Translations under genes and position numbers: made by a program
The notes under the pieces: model-generated
Databases searched by the model: none
What the model was told of the DNA's origin: nothing
The model's input: the letters and a program-made list of their open reading frames with translations, nothing else
DNA from: Albirhodobacter sp042466415
Lineage (GTDB): Bacteria; Pseudomonadota; Alphaproteobacteria; Rhodobacterales; Rhodobacteraceae
NCBI RefSeq assembly: GCF_042466415.1
Contig: NZ_JAXHCH010000002.1
Span: 1,860,001-1,924,000 of the forward strand
Direction: 5' to 3'
DNA length: 64,000 nucleotides
Part shown: positions 51,589 through 60,460 of the stretch, in pieces
Layout of the letters: every line of letters starts with the position of its first letter
Numbering within the stretch: position 1 is the stretch's first letter

Positions 51589-53424
51589 ATGCCGCATTAT
51601 CGTTCTCGCAAATCCACCCATGGCCGCAATATGGCAGGCGCGCGCGGTCTTTGGCGCGCAACCGGCATGACGGACGGCGATTTTGGCAAGCCGATCATTG
51701 CGGTCGTCAACTCGTTTACCCAGTTCGTTCCCGGCCACGTCCACCTCAAGGATCTGGGCCAGATGGTCGCGCGCGAGATTGAGAAAGCGGGTGGCGTCGC
51801 CAAGGAATTCAACACGATCGCAATCGACGACGGGATTGCGATGGGCCATGACGGGATGCTCTATTCCCTCCCATCGCGCGAAATCATCGCGGATTCGGTT
51901 GAGTATATGGTGAATGGCCATTGCGCAGATGCGATGGTGTGTATCTCGAATTGCGACAAAATCACGCCAGGCATGATGATGGCCGCGATGCGGTTGAATA
52001 TTCCCGTCATTTTCGTCTCCGGCGGCCCGATGGAAGCGGGCAAAGTCACCATCGACGATCTGGAGCATTCGCTCGATCTGGTCGATGCGATGGTTGCGGC
52101 GGCGGATGACAGCTACACCGATGAGGAAGTCGACGCGATCGAGAAAGCCGCCTGCCCGACATGCGGATCGTGCTCGGGAATGTTCACGGCGAACTCGATG
52201 AACTGCCTCGCGGAGGCGCTCGGCCTTGCGCTGCCGGGCAACGGATCGATGCTTGCAACCCATGCTGACCGCAAGGAGCTGTTCCTTGAGGCGGGCCGTC
52301 GTATCGTTGACATCACGAAGCGTCATTATGAGGGCAATGAGAAGGGCCTCCTGCCCCGCGAGATCGCGACATTCGACGCGTTCGAGAACGCGATGTCGCT
52401 CGATATCGCGATGGGCGGATCGACCAACACAGTTTTGCACCTTCTCGCGATTGCGCATGAAGGTGAGGTGAACTTCACGATGGACGATATGGATCACCTC
52501 TCGCGCAAAGTGCCTTGCCTGTCGAAGGTCGCGCCGGCGAAGTCTGACGTGCACATGGAAGACGTGCACCGTGCCGGCGGGATCATGGCGATCTTGGGCG
52601 AATTGCACCGCGGCGGCTTGCTGCACGGCGACGCAAAAACCGTTCATGCCGATACGATGGCGGAAGCCATTGCGAAATGGGACATCATGGTCGCCAATGA
52701 TCCGGCGGTAGAGGTGTTCTACCGCGCGGCACCGGGCGGCGTTCGCACCACGGAAGCCTTCTCGACGCAAAACCGCTACAAAGAACTGGATAAAGACCGC
52801 GAAAATGGCGTGCTTCGCTCGGTTGAGCATGCATTCACCAAAGACGGTGGCTTGGCGGTTCTGTTCGGGAATATCGCCGAAAACGGCTGCATCGTGAAAA
52901 CCGCGGGCGTGGATGAGTCGATCTGGAAATTCACCGGCAAAGCCAAAGTTTATGAGAGCCAAGACGATGCCGTCTCGGCAATCTTGACTGGCAAAGTCGT
53001 TGAGGGCGAAGTCGTCGTTATCCGCTTTGAAGGGCCGCGCGGCGGGCCGGGGATGCAAGAAATGCTCTACCCGACCTCCTATTTGAAGTCGAAGGGCCTT
53101 GGTAAATCTTGCGCCCTGCTCACCGATGGCCGGTTCTCGGGCGGCACTTCGGGCCTGTCCATCGGTCACGTCTCGCCGGAGGCTGAAGAAGGCGGGATGA
53201 TCGGTCTGGTCGAGACGGGCGATCTAATCGAGATCGATATCCCGAACCGCACGATCAATCTCGCCGTCGATGCGGCAACTTTGGCCGCCCGCCGCGAAGC
53301 AAAAGGTCCGTTGCCGTGGAAACCCGCCGCACCGCGCACACGGGCCGTTTCAACAGCGCTGAAAGCCTACGCGATGTTCGCTTCCTCGGCTGCGAAAGGC
53401 GCTGTGCGGATTTTGCCGAAGTAA
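51589..53424 (+). CDS. ilvD: Dihydroxy-acid dehydratase
   Basis: 611 aa iron-sulfur enzyme of valine, leucine and isoleucine synthesis, converting 2,3-dihydroxy-isovalerate and its isoleucine counterpart to the 2-keto acids. Cluster cysteines lie in CISNCDKITPG and CPTCGSCSGMF, and GRFSGGTSGLSIGHVSPEA is the conserved C-terminal signature. The start at 51589 (MPHYRSRKST) is the family start. A longer frame to 51526 is rejected. Monocistronic here, with a terminator at 53445. Confidence 0.97.
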   Translation: MPHYRSRKSTHGRNMAGARGLWRATGMTDGDFGKPIIAVVNSFTQFVPGHVHLKDLGQMVAREIEKAGGVAKEFNTIAIDDGIAMGHDGMLYSLPSREIIADSVEYMVNGHCADAMVCISNCDKITPGMMMAAMRLNIPVIFVSGGPMEAGKVTIDDLEHSLDLVDAMVAAADDSYTDEEVDAIEKAACPTCGSCSGMFTANSMNCLAEALGLALPGNGSMLATHADRKELFLEAGRRIVDITKRHYEGNEKGLLPREIATFDAFENAMSLDIAMGGSTNTVLHLLAIAHEGEVNFTMDDMDHLSRKVPCLSKVAPAKSDVHMEDVHRAGGIMAILGELHRGGLLHGDAKTVHADTMAEAIAKWDIMVANDPAVEVFYRAAPGGVRTTEAFSTQNRYKELDKDRENGVLRSVEHAFTKDGGLAVLFGNIAENGCIVKTAGVDESIWKFTGKAKVYESQDDAVSAILTGKVVEGEVVVIRFEGPRGGPGMQEMLYPTSYLKSKGLGKSCALLTDGRFSGGTSGLSIGHVSPEAEEGGMIGLVETGDLIEIDIPNRTINLAVDAATLAARREAKGPLPWKPAAPRTRAVSTALKAYAMFASSAAKGAVRILPK

Positions 53425-53444
53425 GCGCGCGTAACGACTGAAAT

Positions 53445-53477
53445 AAAAAAGGCCGCGCTGTTTGCGCGGCCTTTTTG
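53445..53477. terminator. Bidirectional terminator between ilvD and the Mur ligase gene
   Basis: AAAAAAGGCCGCGC pairs with GCGCGGCCTTTTT around a short loop, with T tracts on both strands. Confidence 0.92.
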
Positions 53478-53513
53478 TCTATTCATTGAACAGAGCCATT
53501 CGCCCAGCGCCCC

Positions 53514-55103
53514 TTAAAGCAGGCGTTTTTCTTCCAGCAAGTCCGGTAGATCGTTTTCGTATAAAACGACATCGGCAGCGGTCAGCCCCATCGCCGTCAC
53601 GCCCTTCATAGCATCGTTCAGCGTCGCGACTTCAATCACCTCCGCACGCGCATTTCGCGCCGCGAGCGTGAAGCTCGGGATGCGGCTTGGATTGACCGCA
53701 TAGATCACATCGCACAGCTGCCCCGCCTGTCCGCCAAGCGCTGTGTGGACGCGATCGTGCTCGTTGCCCAGTTCCGCGACGCCTGGCGTCACAAGCACTG
53801 CTCGCCCGCCTTTCTGATCCGCAACCTCACGCATCACGCGCATCGCGTTGACGAAACCCTCCTCATTCGAGTTATAGGCATCATCAAGGATCAGGGGCCC
53901 CTTCCCCGCGTCTTTCTTTTGCAAACGGTGCGGGACTTGGCTCACAGTCGGCGTAATCATAGGCAGCCGCGCAGTGACATCAGGCGCAATCGCGTCGATC
54001 AACGCCACGCAAAGCGCCATATTCATCACATTATGCTCCCCAAGGAGAGGCAAGATGAACGTATGCTCAGCCCCCGACGGGAACCGCAACGCGATGACCC
54101 AATCCGCGCCCTTCAAGACCCGCGAAAGGATACGGACATCACAGCCCTCCCCCTCACCGACGACGACGAACTTCTCCGGATGGCTGGACCGGAGGGCCGC
54201 GAAAGGTGCGAGTTCCGCGACACGGTCCGTCACCACAACTTTCTTGCCATGCGCACAGACATGCGCCGCGAGTTCCGATTTCGCGATCGCGGTATTCGAC
54301 AGCGAACCGAACCGTTCGGCATGTGCGTGACCGACTGCGGTGATGATCCCGTAGTCCGGCTGCGCGAAGTCGCAGAGGCGCTTAATGGAACCGATCCCGT
54401 AAGCACCCATTTCCGCGATGAAATACTTATGTGACGGCTGAAGGCGCTGACGAATATGGCGCGTGAGACCTAGGACGGTATTGATTGATCCGCGCGAGTA
54501 AAACACTGGGCCGGCCACGCCGAGCAATTCGGCCAACATATGTTTCACGGTCGTTTTGCCGAACGATCCCGTGATCCCGATCGTCTCGGGGCGCATTTCG
54601 GCGAGCTTGTCCGTCGCTTCTCTCACGAAGCCATCGTTGATCCGCTGTTGCATCGGTTGCAACACGGCATTGGCAGCCATCAACGCGAAAGGAACAATCT
54701 GGATCGCAATCAATGCCACGATGACCCCGAACCCCGACAGCGCAACGATCACCGCCGTCGCAGCCCGCGCAAGACCCAACATCCGCGTGGCGCGTTCGGT
54801 CATGACGAGCGGCTTTTTGAAGGTATAGCGGCTCTCGCGCCACGCAATGACCACCAATGCCAAGGCGGCAAGAACGGGATAGAACAACGCAAGCCCCGTG
54901 ATCGCCTTCAACAGCCACAGCACAGCAAGTGCGACACTCGCCTGCACATCGTAGAGCCGCACATCCACAAGGGCGCGCAGATACCGCGGCGCATCATATT
55001 CTTCTTGCTGGAAATAGGCCAAATGCGTTTTGGAACGCACCCATCCAAAATATCCAAGTGCCGCGATTAGCAAAATCGTGCCGATCAACTCGCCCGTCAT
55101 CAT
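53514..55103 (-). CDS. Membrane-anchored MurF-like Mur ligase
   Basis: 529 aa. Three hydrophobic segments precede the enzyme (about residues 5-22, 55-88 and 115-145). The Mur ligase ATP loop GITGSFGKTT is at ~176-185, and MurF-type motifs follow: AEMGAYGIGSIKRLCDF, ITAVGHAHAERFGSLSN, LGEHNVMNMALCVA and LDDAYNSNEEGF. MurF adds D-Ala-D-Ala to UDP-MurNAc-tripeptide, but true MurF is soluble. The membrane anchor and the neighbours suggest another peptide ligation. The ATG has AGGAGG upstream; the start overlaps the hydrolase stop by four bases. Confidence 0.85.
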   Translation of the reverse strand: MMTGELIGTILLIAALGYFGWVRSKTHLAYFQQEEYDAPRYLRALVDVRLYDVQASVALAVLWLLKAITGLALFYPVLAALALVVIAWRESRYTFKKPLVMTERATRMLGLARAATAVIVALSGFGVIVALIAIQIVPFALMAANAVLQPMQQRINDGFVREATDKLAEMRPETIGITGSFGKTTVKHMLAELLGVAGPVFYSRGSINTVLGLTRHIRQRLQPSHKYFIAEMGAYGIGSIKRLCDFAQPDYGIITAVGHAHAERFGSLSNTAIAKSELAAHVCAHGKKVVVTDRVAELAPFAALRSSHPEKFVVVGEGEGCDVRILSRVLKGADWVIALRFPSGAEHTFILPLLGEHNVMNMALCVALIDAIAPDVTARLPMITPTVSQVPHRLQKKDAGKGPLILDDAYNSNEEGFVNAMRVMREVADQKGGRAVLVTPGVAELGNEHDRVHTALGGQAGQLCDVIYAVNPSRIPSFTLAARNARAEVIEVATLNDAMKGVTAMGLTAADVVLYENDLPDLLEEKRLL

Positions 55104-55861
55104 CGCGCGGCCTCCTTTTCGATCATGGTCTTCACCGCCAAGGCAATCTGATGATGGCCCCGCGAGAGAACCGTGTGGTGGTCCAGTTCGGGTAACTCGA
55201 CGTAGCGACCCTGCCCTCCGCCCGCGCAAATCGCCGCAGCGATGCGCTGTCCCACCTCAGGCGGCGTATCGGTATCGCGCGCACCGTAGATCATCTCGGT
55301 TGGCACATTGATCCGCCCCAAATCCGCCGTTTGATCCTCGCGGATCGTCTCGAGGAAGATGTCGCGCATGTTGATTTCGCCCGAATGAATATAATCAGCC
55401 GATCCGTATTGGCGTTCCAGCGCGTCGCGCTCAGCTTGGGTTTTGGCCATGTCGCGCTTGAATTTGAAAATGTTCTGGCGCAGCTTGCCGCGCCAGACAT
55501 CTTGCGGTTTGCGATTGCGCGGGATGCCCGCAGAAGCCGCAAGCACCATACCGATGAGCGATTGCGGCGCGCGGACGCCCGCGCGCAAGCCCATCCTGCC
55601 GCCAAACGAATGCCCGACCCAAACAAACCGCGAGACGCCCTGATCGCGCATGAACGCAAGCGCATGATCCGCATAAGCGCCCGTATCCCACACACCGTCC
55701 GGTCGCGGCGTCTCCCCGAACCCTGGCAAATCCACCAGATAGCTGCGGGCGATTGGGGCCAAAGCCTCCGCCGTGGGGATGAAATCGCGATGATCGCGCG
55801 CCCATCCATGGGTGAAAAGCACGGCAGTGCCGCCGGTATCGCCAATGGTCGTGAAATGCAT
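55100..55861 (-). CDS. Alpha/beta hydrolase
   Basis: 253 aa from the preferred start at 55861 (MHFTTIG); a longer start at 55903 would add 14 residues. The nucleophile elbow is GHSFGGRMGL, the acid is likely in YGARDTDTPPEV, and the histidine in ELDHHTVLS. HGWARDHRDF gives the oxyanion loop. It is cytoplasmic by sequence. It overlaps the Mur ligase by four bases, so the two are translationally coupled, and it is divergent from the D-Ala-D-Ala-ligase gene. The substrate is unknown but may be the product of the ligases or a peptide ester. Confidence 0.9.
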   Translation of the reverse strand: MHFTTIGDTGGTAVLFTHGWARDHRDFIPTAEALAPIARSYLVDLPGFGETPRPDGVWDTGAYADHALAFMRDQGVSRFVWVGHSFGGRMGLRAGVRAPQSLIGMVLAASAGIPRNRKPQDVWRGKLRQNIFKFKRDMAKTQAERDALERQYGSADYIHSGEINMRDIFLETIREDQTADLGRINVPTEMIYGARDTDTPPEVGQRIAAAICAGGGQGRYVELPELDHHTVLSRGHHQIALAVKTMIEKEAAR

Positions 55862-55997
55862 CTCGCGCCCGCTTCTATGGTCATTCTGAGTGTATAAGCC
55901 CATAACACGTATGGTTTACGCTCTACAATTGCGATAAATGCGAAGACAGAATTTGGCCCCGATCCCCTGCGGCCACCCACAGATGCGAGACGTCCCG

Positions 55998-57182
55998 ATG
56001 CAAAATACGACTCCTCACTCCGCCAAAGACACCCCCCGCAAAGCGCGCATCGTCGTTCTGTTTGGCGGCTCGTCCCCCGAACATGATGTTTCCGTTATTT
56101 CGGCGAGCCAGTTGATGGACGCGGTGGATGTGCGGCGTTTCGAAGTGATTGCCGTGCATATGGGGTGGGATAACCTCTTTCGAACCGGCCCCGCCTTACG
56201 CGATGTGCGGCGCTACCGCCCCGTTCCGGCTGGTCTGAAGTTGGTGCAGTTCGGATGGGGTGATCGCGGCGCGCAAATGGTGGTGGAGGGACAAGACCCC
56301 TACCCGATTGATTGCGTCTTGCCTGTCTTCCACGGCACCTACGGCGAAGATGGTCGCGTTCAGGCCTATTTCGAATTGCTCGGTATTCCCGTGACTGGGT
56401 TCAACGCGCTGAACTCAGCCCTTGCGATGCGCAAGGACCTGACGAAGATGGTCGCGAAACTCGCGGGGGTAAACGTTCTGGATCATGTCGTCGTCCGCCG
56501 TGAGGACGCAGGCGATAGCGATAGCTTCGTCAACGCCGTGGAGGCCGGTTTCGGGTTTCCGGTGATCGTGAAGCCCGCGTCTTTGGGATCGTCCATCGGT
56601 GTTGGGCTGGCGAAAAATGCCGACGAATTGCGTGAGCTGGTGGCGGGAGTCGCCCTGCAAGATACGCATGTTTTGATTGAGCCGCAGGTACAGAACCTGC
56701 AGGAATACAACATCGCAGTGCGGCAAGTGGCCGGTAAGCTCGAGTTTTCCGCGATCGAACGCCCGAAGGGCGCCGATGACCTCCTCGACTTCAAAACGAA
56801 ATATCTTCCATCCAACGGCGCTGTGAAGGGGCAGTCCCTGCCATCGGAGGGGATGCTTTCACTCACGCGAGATATCAACCCAGACATGGCGGAGGCGGAG
56901 AAGTCCACTTTGCTAGGCTATGCGCAAAGCGTCTTCCTCGGGCTTGGCGGTCGCGGCGCGCCGCGGATGGATTTCATGATGAACGCACAGACCCGCGAGA
57001 TCTGGTTCAACGAGATCAATCCAATTCCGGGGTCTTACGGGTTCTTCTTATGGGAAGCCTCGCGTGACAATCCAACGCTCTTCCCTGAGCTGGTGACGCA
57101 TCTGGTCGAAGAAGCGATGAAAGATACCCTTAAAACCTTCGAAGATCCCGTTCCGCAAGCGGCGCATCTTTTGCCACGATAA
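55998..57182 (+). CDS. ddl: D-alanine--D-alanine ligase family protein (long form)
   Basis: 394 aa ATP-grasp enzyme. Landmarks: VVLFGGSSPEHDVSVISA at the N-terminus, HGTYGEDGRVQAYFELLGIPVTG, VKPASLGSSIGV, and NEINPIPGSYGFFLWEA near the C-terminus. The length and the serine-loop region resemble the VanA/Ddl long subgroup rather than the ~310-residue DdlB of the division cluster. It could make D-Ala-D-Ala or a variant dipeptide. It is divergent from the Mur ligase/hydrolase pair, with about 136 bases between starts. An ATG at 55983 is an alternative start. Confidence 0.87.
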   Translation: MQNTTPHSAKDTPRKARIVVLFGGSSPEHDVSVISASQLMDAVDVRRFEVIAVHMGWDNLFRTGPALRDVRRYRPVPAGLKLVQFGWGDRGAQMVVEGQDPYPIDCVLPVFHGTYGEDGRVQAYFELLGIPVTGFNALNSALAMRKDLTKMVAKLAGVNVLDHVVVRREDAGDSDSFVNAVEAGFGFPVIVKPASLGSSIGVGLAKNADELRELVAGVALQDTHVLIEPQVQNLQEYNIAVRQVAGKLEFSAIERPKGADDLLDFKTKYLPSNGAVKGQSLPSEGMLSLTRDINPDMAEAEKSTLLGYAQSVFLGLGGRGAPRMDFMMNAQTREIWFNEINPIPGSYGFFLWEASRDNPTLFPELVTHLVEEAMKDTLKTFEDPVPQAAHLLPR

Positions 57183-57300
57183 TTTGGAAACAAGGCGGGA
57201 TGCAGCGCGTCCCGCCAATGCGCATCAAACCGCGACTTGAAAAGACATTTCGCCGGACGACCGTCGCCAAATCGTGAGCTTACAAAGATGTTGGGAGTAG

Positions 57301-57377
57301 TGGTACCACCTCCCCGGCTTGAACGGGGGACCTCCTGATCCACAATCAGGCGCTCTAACCAACTGAGCTAAGGCGGC
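57301..57377 (-). tRNA. tRNA-His (anticodon GUG)
   Basis: 77 bases including encoded CCA. Acceptor GCCGCCT pairs with AGGTGGT (two G-U pairs). The anticodon arm CTGATTGTGGATCAG gives GTG. T arm GTTCAAGCC, discriminator A73. The base just before the acceptor is T, so G at position -1 is not encoded. Loss of G-1 together with A73 is known in part of the Alphaproteobacteria. Confidence 0.96.
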
Positions 57378-57504
57378 ACTGCGTGGGGATTTAGACTCGG
57401 TTGCGGATGAATGCAAGGGGCGGAATGGCGTTTTCGTGGCATTTTCCGTTGCCTCGCTGCGACATTGGCGGTAGCAGCCATCAGCACATCAATAGGAGGC
57501 ACCT

Positions 57505-57708
57505 ATGGGCATCGACAAAGAAAGCGAAATCTCGGCCAATTTGCAAATTGGGCCGACCTCTCTGGGCATGGTGCGAATCTATCTGGAAGGTGACGGAATC
57601 GAATTGCCTCTGGATTTCGAGCCGGAGGAAGCGGAAGAGATCGCAGAAGAACTGATGGCGGCGGCGGAAGCTGCGCGCAGCATGGCGGGCGGCAAGCCTC
57701 GCAAATAA
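57505..57708 (+). CDS. Small acidic conserved protein (DUF6324-like)
   Basis: 67 aa, MGIDKESEISANLQIGPTSL followed by GMVRIYLEGDGIELPLDFEPEEAEEIAEEL and an Ala-rich helix. I recall this as a small Rhodobacteraceae family (DUF6324), not checked. Strong RBS (AGGAGGCACCT) lies upstream. Function unknown. Confidence 0.8.
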   Translation: MGIDKESEISANLQIGPTSLGMVRIYLEGDGIELPLDFEPEEAEEIAEELMAAAEAARSMAGGKPRK

Positions 57709-57722
57709 TCCCTCACGCGGCC

Positions 57723-58166
57723 TCACAAAGGGGATAGCTTGGGATCAATCAGGTTTTGCAGCCGCCCTGCCGCGACCCGCGCGAATTCGATCGTCAGCAC
57801 TTTACGACGCGCAGGCGCCAAAGCGACAAGTGGCGCCTCGCGGGCCATCTCCGCGCCGAACCCATCCGCGATGAAAAGACCGGTATCCTCCGGCAAAAGC
57901 TCTTGCGGGAAGTCCGTATCGACCGCCCAGAAATACCTGTCGCACCAATCAACATATCCTTGCCATTTCTGATCCGAGCGAAAATCGGCGCGGCTGGATT
58001 TACACTCTACAATCCAGATTTCTCCCTTGCGGCCCAGCGCCATGATGTCAGCACGAAGCCGCGGGCGCAGAGGCATTTCCAGTACGGGAACCATGCCAAA
58101 CCCCTGCAACGCACGCGCCGTGCCGCGCGCAAGAATTTGTCCCGGTTGAAGATCAGAGCGTCGCAT
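57723..58166 (-). CDS. mmcB: MmcB-family DNA repair protein
   Basis: 147 aa. The sequence MRRSDLQPGQILARGTARAL and EMPLRPRLRADIMALG is followed by WIVECKSSRADFRSDQKWQGYVDWCDR, containing a restriction-endonuclease-like core (D-x-ExK style: ADIMALGRKGEIWIVECKSS). In Caulobacter MmcB is SOS-induced and promotes translesion repair together with ImuAB-DnaE2. No LexA box was sought in detail. The start at 58166 is the family start; the longer frame to 58328 is rejected. Confidence 0.88.
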   Translation of the reverse strand: MRRSDLQPGQILARGTARALQGFGMVPVLEMPLRPRLRADIMALGRKGEIWIVECKSSRADFRSDQKWQGYVDWCDRYFWAVDTDFPQELLPEDTGLFIADGFGAEMAREAPLVALAPARRKVLTIEFARVAAGRLQNLIDPKLSPL

Positions 58167-58225
58167 GTGGTTAAGATGGGGCGGAAGCGGGCCGCTGTCC
58201 AGTTGACGTTGCGGACCGCCACACC

Positions 58226-58684
58226 TTACCCGATCACCACCCAAGCCAGCAAAACGCCATGCGCGATGAGCACGCACATAACCGCGAGTGAGCCTAGATC
58301 CTTCGCCTGTCGCCCCGCTTCGGACCATTCCGGCGAGATCCGGTCGATGATGACCTCAATCGCCGTGTTAAGCGCCTCAACAGAGATGAGAAGTGCAAAC
58401 AGCGCCGCGAAAATCACAAACTCAATCGCTTGTGCGCCCAACGCAAAATAGGTTGGGATCATCAGCGCGCCAATCAATACCTCATGCCGAAACGCCGTCT
58501 CGGCCCATAGTCGCCGCAACCCGCCCGACGAATAACTTGCAGCCGCGAATATATGGCGCCAACCCGTCACAGGCACGGGCTTTGCACCGCCCCCCGTGGC
58601 ACTCCCCCCCTTCCGGTCGGCCTTGGGCGCGGCAATCTCGTTCAACTTATGTGGTCGTGATTTCGTCACAGCAATCCCTTTCAC
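58226..58684 (-). CDS. dgkA: Diacylglycerol kinase
   Basis: 152 aa. Three membrane helices with the DgkA signature EALNTAIEVIIDR and AKDLGSLAVM near the C-terminus. It phosphorylates diacylglycerol to phosphatidic acid. An N-terminal charged extension of ~35 residues precedes the core. The GTG at 58684 overlaps the eptA stop (GTGA), with AAGGTG upstream; no ATG serves better. DAG is the by-product of phosphoethanolamine transfer, so its pairing with eptA is logical. Confidence 0.9.
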   Translation of the reverse strand: MKGIAVTKSRPHKLNEIAAPKADRKGGSATGGGAKPVPVTGWRHIFAAASYSSGGLRRLWAETAFRHEVLIGALMIPTYFALGAQAIEFVIFAALFALLISVEALNTAIEVIIDRISPEWSEAGRQAKDLGSLAVMCVLIAHGVLLAWVVIG

Positions 58685-60363
58685 GGCTGCACCTTCGCAA
58701 CCGTCTGGCCGATACAACCGGCCAGAATATCCCGCCTTCTATCATAGACATCGGATTTGATATCGACGATCCCAAGGAGTGTCGAAAACATATTGTCTTG
58801 GCTCAATGCGTCTTGGTGCTTATGCGCAACGCAGGTCTGATCGAGCCCCATCTGCGTGCGGTAGCTTTTAGAAAACCACATCATCATTGGCACCTTATAC
58901 TGCTGCTCAGGGGCCATGAACCGCGGCGCTCCGTGCAGGTAGAGGCCATTCTCTCCAAGACTTTCGCCGTGGTCCGAAACGTAAAACAACGCGGGCGTCA
59001 CGCGGTCTTGCGCCGCACTCAGAATGTCCACGCTCGAGGCGAGGATATGATCGGTGAAGGCGATCGTGTTGTCATAGGCATTTCGGATTTCCTCGTTCGT
59101 ACATTTCGCGAATTCGGGCGTCCGGCAATCGGGCGTGAATTTTCGGTAGCTTTCCGGATAGCGCATAAAATACGCGGGGCCATGCGATCCAATCATGTGA
59201 AACACCAAAACCGTATCTTCCGTGATGGTGTCGATCTTGCTCTGCAGCAGGGTCAGAAACGCGCCATCAGTGCATTCTCCCGCTTCACACGACGCGGGAT
59301 ACATGTCAGCCGTGATGGGCGACCATCCAATCCGCTTTGCGATAGATTGGTCGCCCGTATTGGCGTCATACCATTCCACCTTCACACCGGCGTGCACCAA
59401 AACATCCAACAGGTTCTCCTGACTTTTCGCTTTGGTGTCGGAATACTCCGCCTGCGTCAGCTTCGAAAACATGCAGGGCAAGGATACCGCGGTCGCCGTG
59501 CCGCAGCTCTCGACTTGCGAGAAATTCAGGATTTCGCGCTCCGGCGCTGCCGTCTCGGGCGTCGTATCTCGAGGGTAGCCATTGACCCCAAAGTTCATCG
59601 CACGCGCCGTCTCACCCGCGAAAACCACTGTCAGCATCGGCTTTTCGAAGCCTGCAAGGCGTTCGCCCTTCACCGCATCAGCGCCCAGCGGCTCGACAAC
59701 CAGATTTGCGTTTTTCATCTGTAGTTTCGCGTAGCGCAACATGCCCTTAATCGGCGCGAATGGCTGGCTCGCCTCCACAATATCCTTCCGCTCACGGATC
59801 ACCGCCGAGTAGGATTTGAAATCTGAGTACAATAGCGAAAGAAAGAGCGCGACCGAGAGCGTCGCCATGCCCGCCCAAGCGGCCGTATCGCGCCATATTC
59901 CGCGCCGCCGGACTTTAACCCACAAAATAGCCACCGCAGGCAAAACCCCAAACAGCGCGACATGCGTAACGAATTGTGCTGTCACGAGATGATGCGCCTC
60001 ATTGAAAGTCGTTTGCATCACATTCTGGATCATATCGCGGTCAATCGTCGCGCCCAGTTCATCTTGATAATAAGATGTGACCGAGCTCAGCAACGTAATG
60101 AAAACCAGCACCGGTTTATGGAACCAGCGAAACCCGAGCACCGATATGACGATCAAGGTCAACGCACCAAATGCGCCGCCGAAGGCGAGGAGCTTGAAGA
60201 CATGTCCGTCGAAGACCGGGGCTGCCCGCGACCAGAATGTCGAATTGCACAGCGCCAATACGTAAAGCGCCACGGAAACATTCATCGCCCAAGCGGGCAA
60301 TGTCGGCCGCGCGAGGCGCGCCTTAAATGAAGGCAGGACGGGAGGGATGGGAGCGTGAGTCAT
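58681..60363 (-). CDS. eptA: Lipid A phosphoethanolamine transferase EptA-like
   Basis: 560 aa. Five N-terminal membrane helices (to about residue 190) and a periplasmic sulfatase-fold catalytic domain. The nucleophile threonine is in FAGETARAMNFGVNGY; metal ligands are in HGPAYFMRYP, SDHGESLGENGLYLHG and related segments. The enzyme transfers phosphoethanolamine from phosphatidylethanolamine to lipid A phosphate, which lowers surface charge and polymyxin sensitivity, and releases diacylglycerol. It is followed by dgkA and preceded by a two-component system. Confidence 0.92.
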   Translation of the reverse strand: MTHAPIPPVLPSFKARLARPTLPAWAMNVSVALYVLALCNSTFWSRAAPVFDGHVFKLLAFGGAFGALTLIVISVLGFRWFHKPVLVFITLLSSVTSYYQDELGATIDRDMIQNVMQTTFNEAHHLVTAQFVTHVALFGVLPAVAILWVKVRRRGIWRDTAAWAGMATLSVALFLSLLYSDFKSYSAVIRERKDIVEASQPFAPIKGMLRYAKLQMKNANLVVEPLGADAVKGERLAGFEKPMLTVVFAGETARAMNFGVNGYPRDTTPETAAPEREILNFSQVESCGTATAVSLPCMFSKLTQAEYSDTKAKSQENLLDVLVHAGVKVEWYDANTGDQSIAKRIGWSPITADMYPASCEAGECTDGAFLTLLQSKIDTITEDTVLVFHMIGSHGPAYFMRYPESYRKFTPDCRTPEFAKCTNEEIRNAYDNTIAFTDHILASSVDILSAAQDRVTPALFYVSDHGESLGENGLYLHGAPRFMAPEQQYKVPMMMWFSKSYRTQMGLDQTCVAHKHQDALSQDNMFSTLLGIVDIKSDVYDRRRDILAGCIGQTVAKVQP

Positions 60364-60460
60364 AGATTGGCCTCAGGTTGTTTTGCCCCCCTGTGACGGG
60401 CGAACCTGACACCAGCCTGAACGGCCGACCTTTTTTGCGTTTTAGCCCATTGCCTCGCGC

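Noticed and set aside
51550..53169. 539-residue minus-strand open frame
   Set aside because: Antisense shadow of ilvD; His/Arg-rich and without recognisable motifs.
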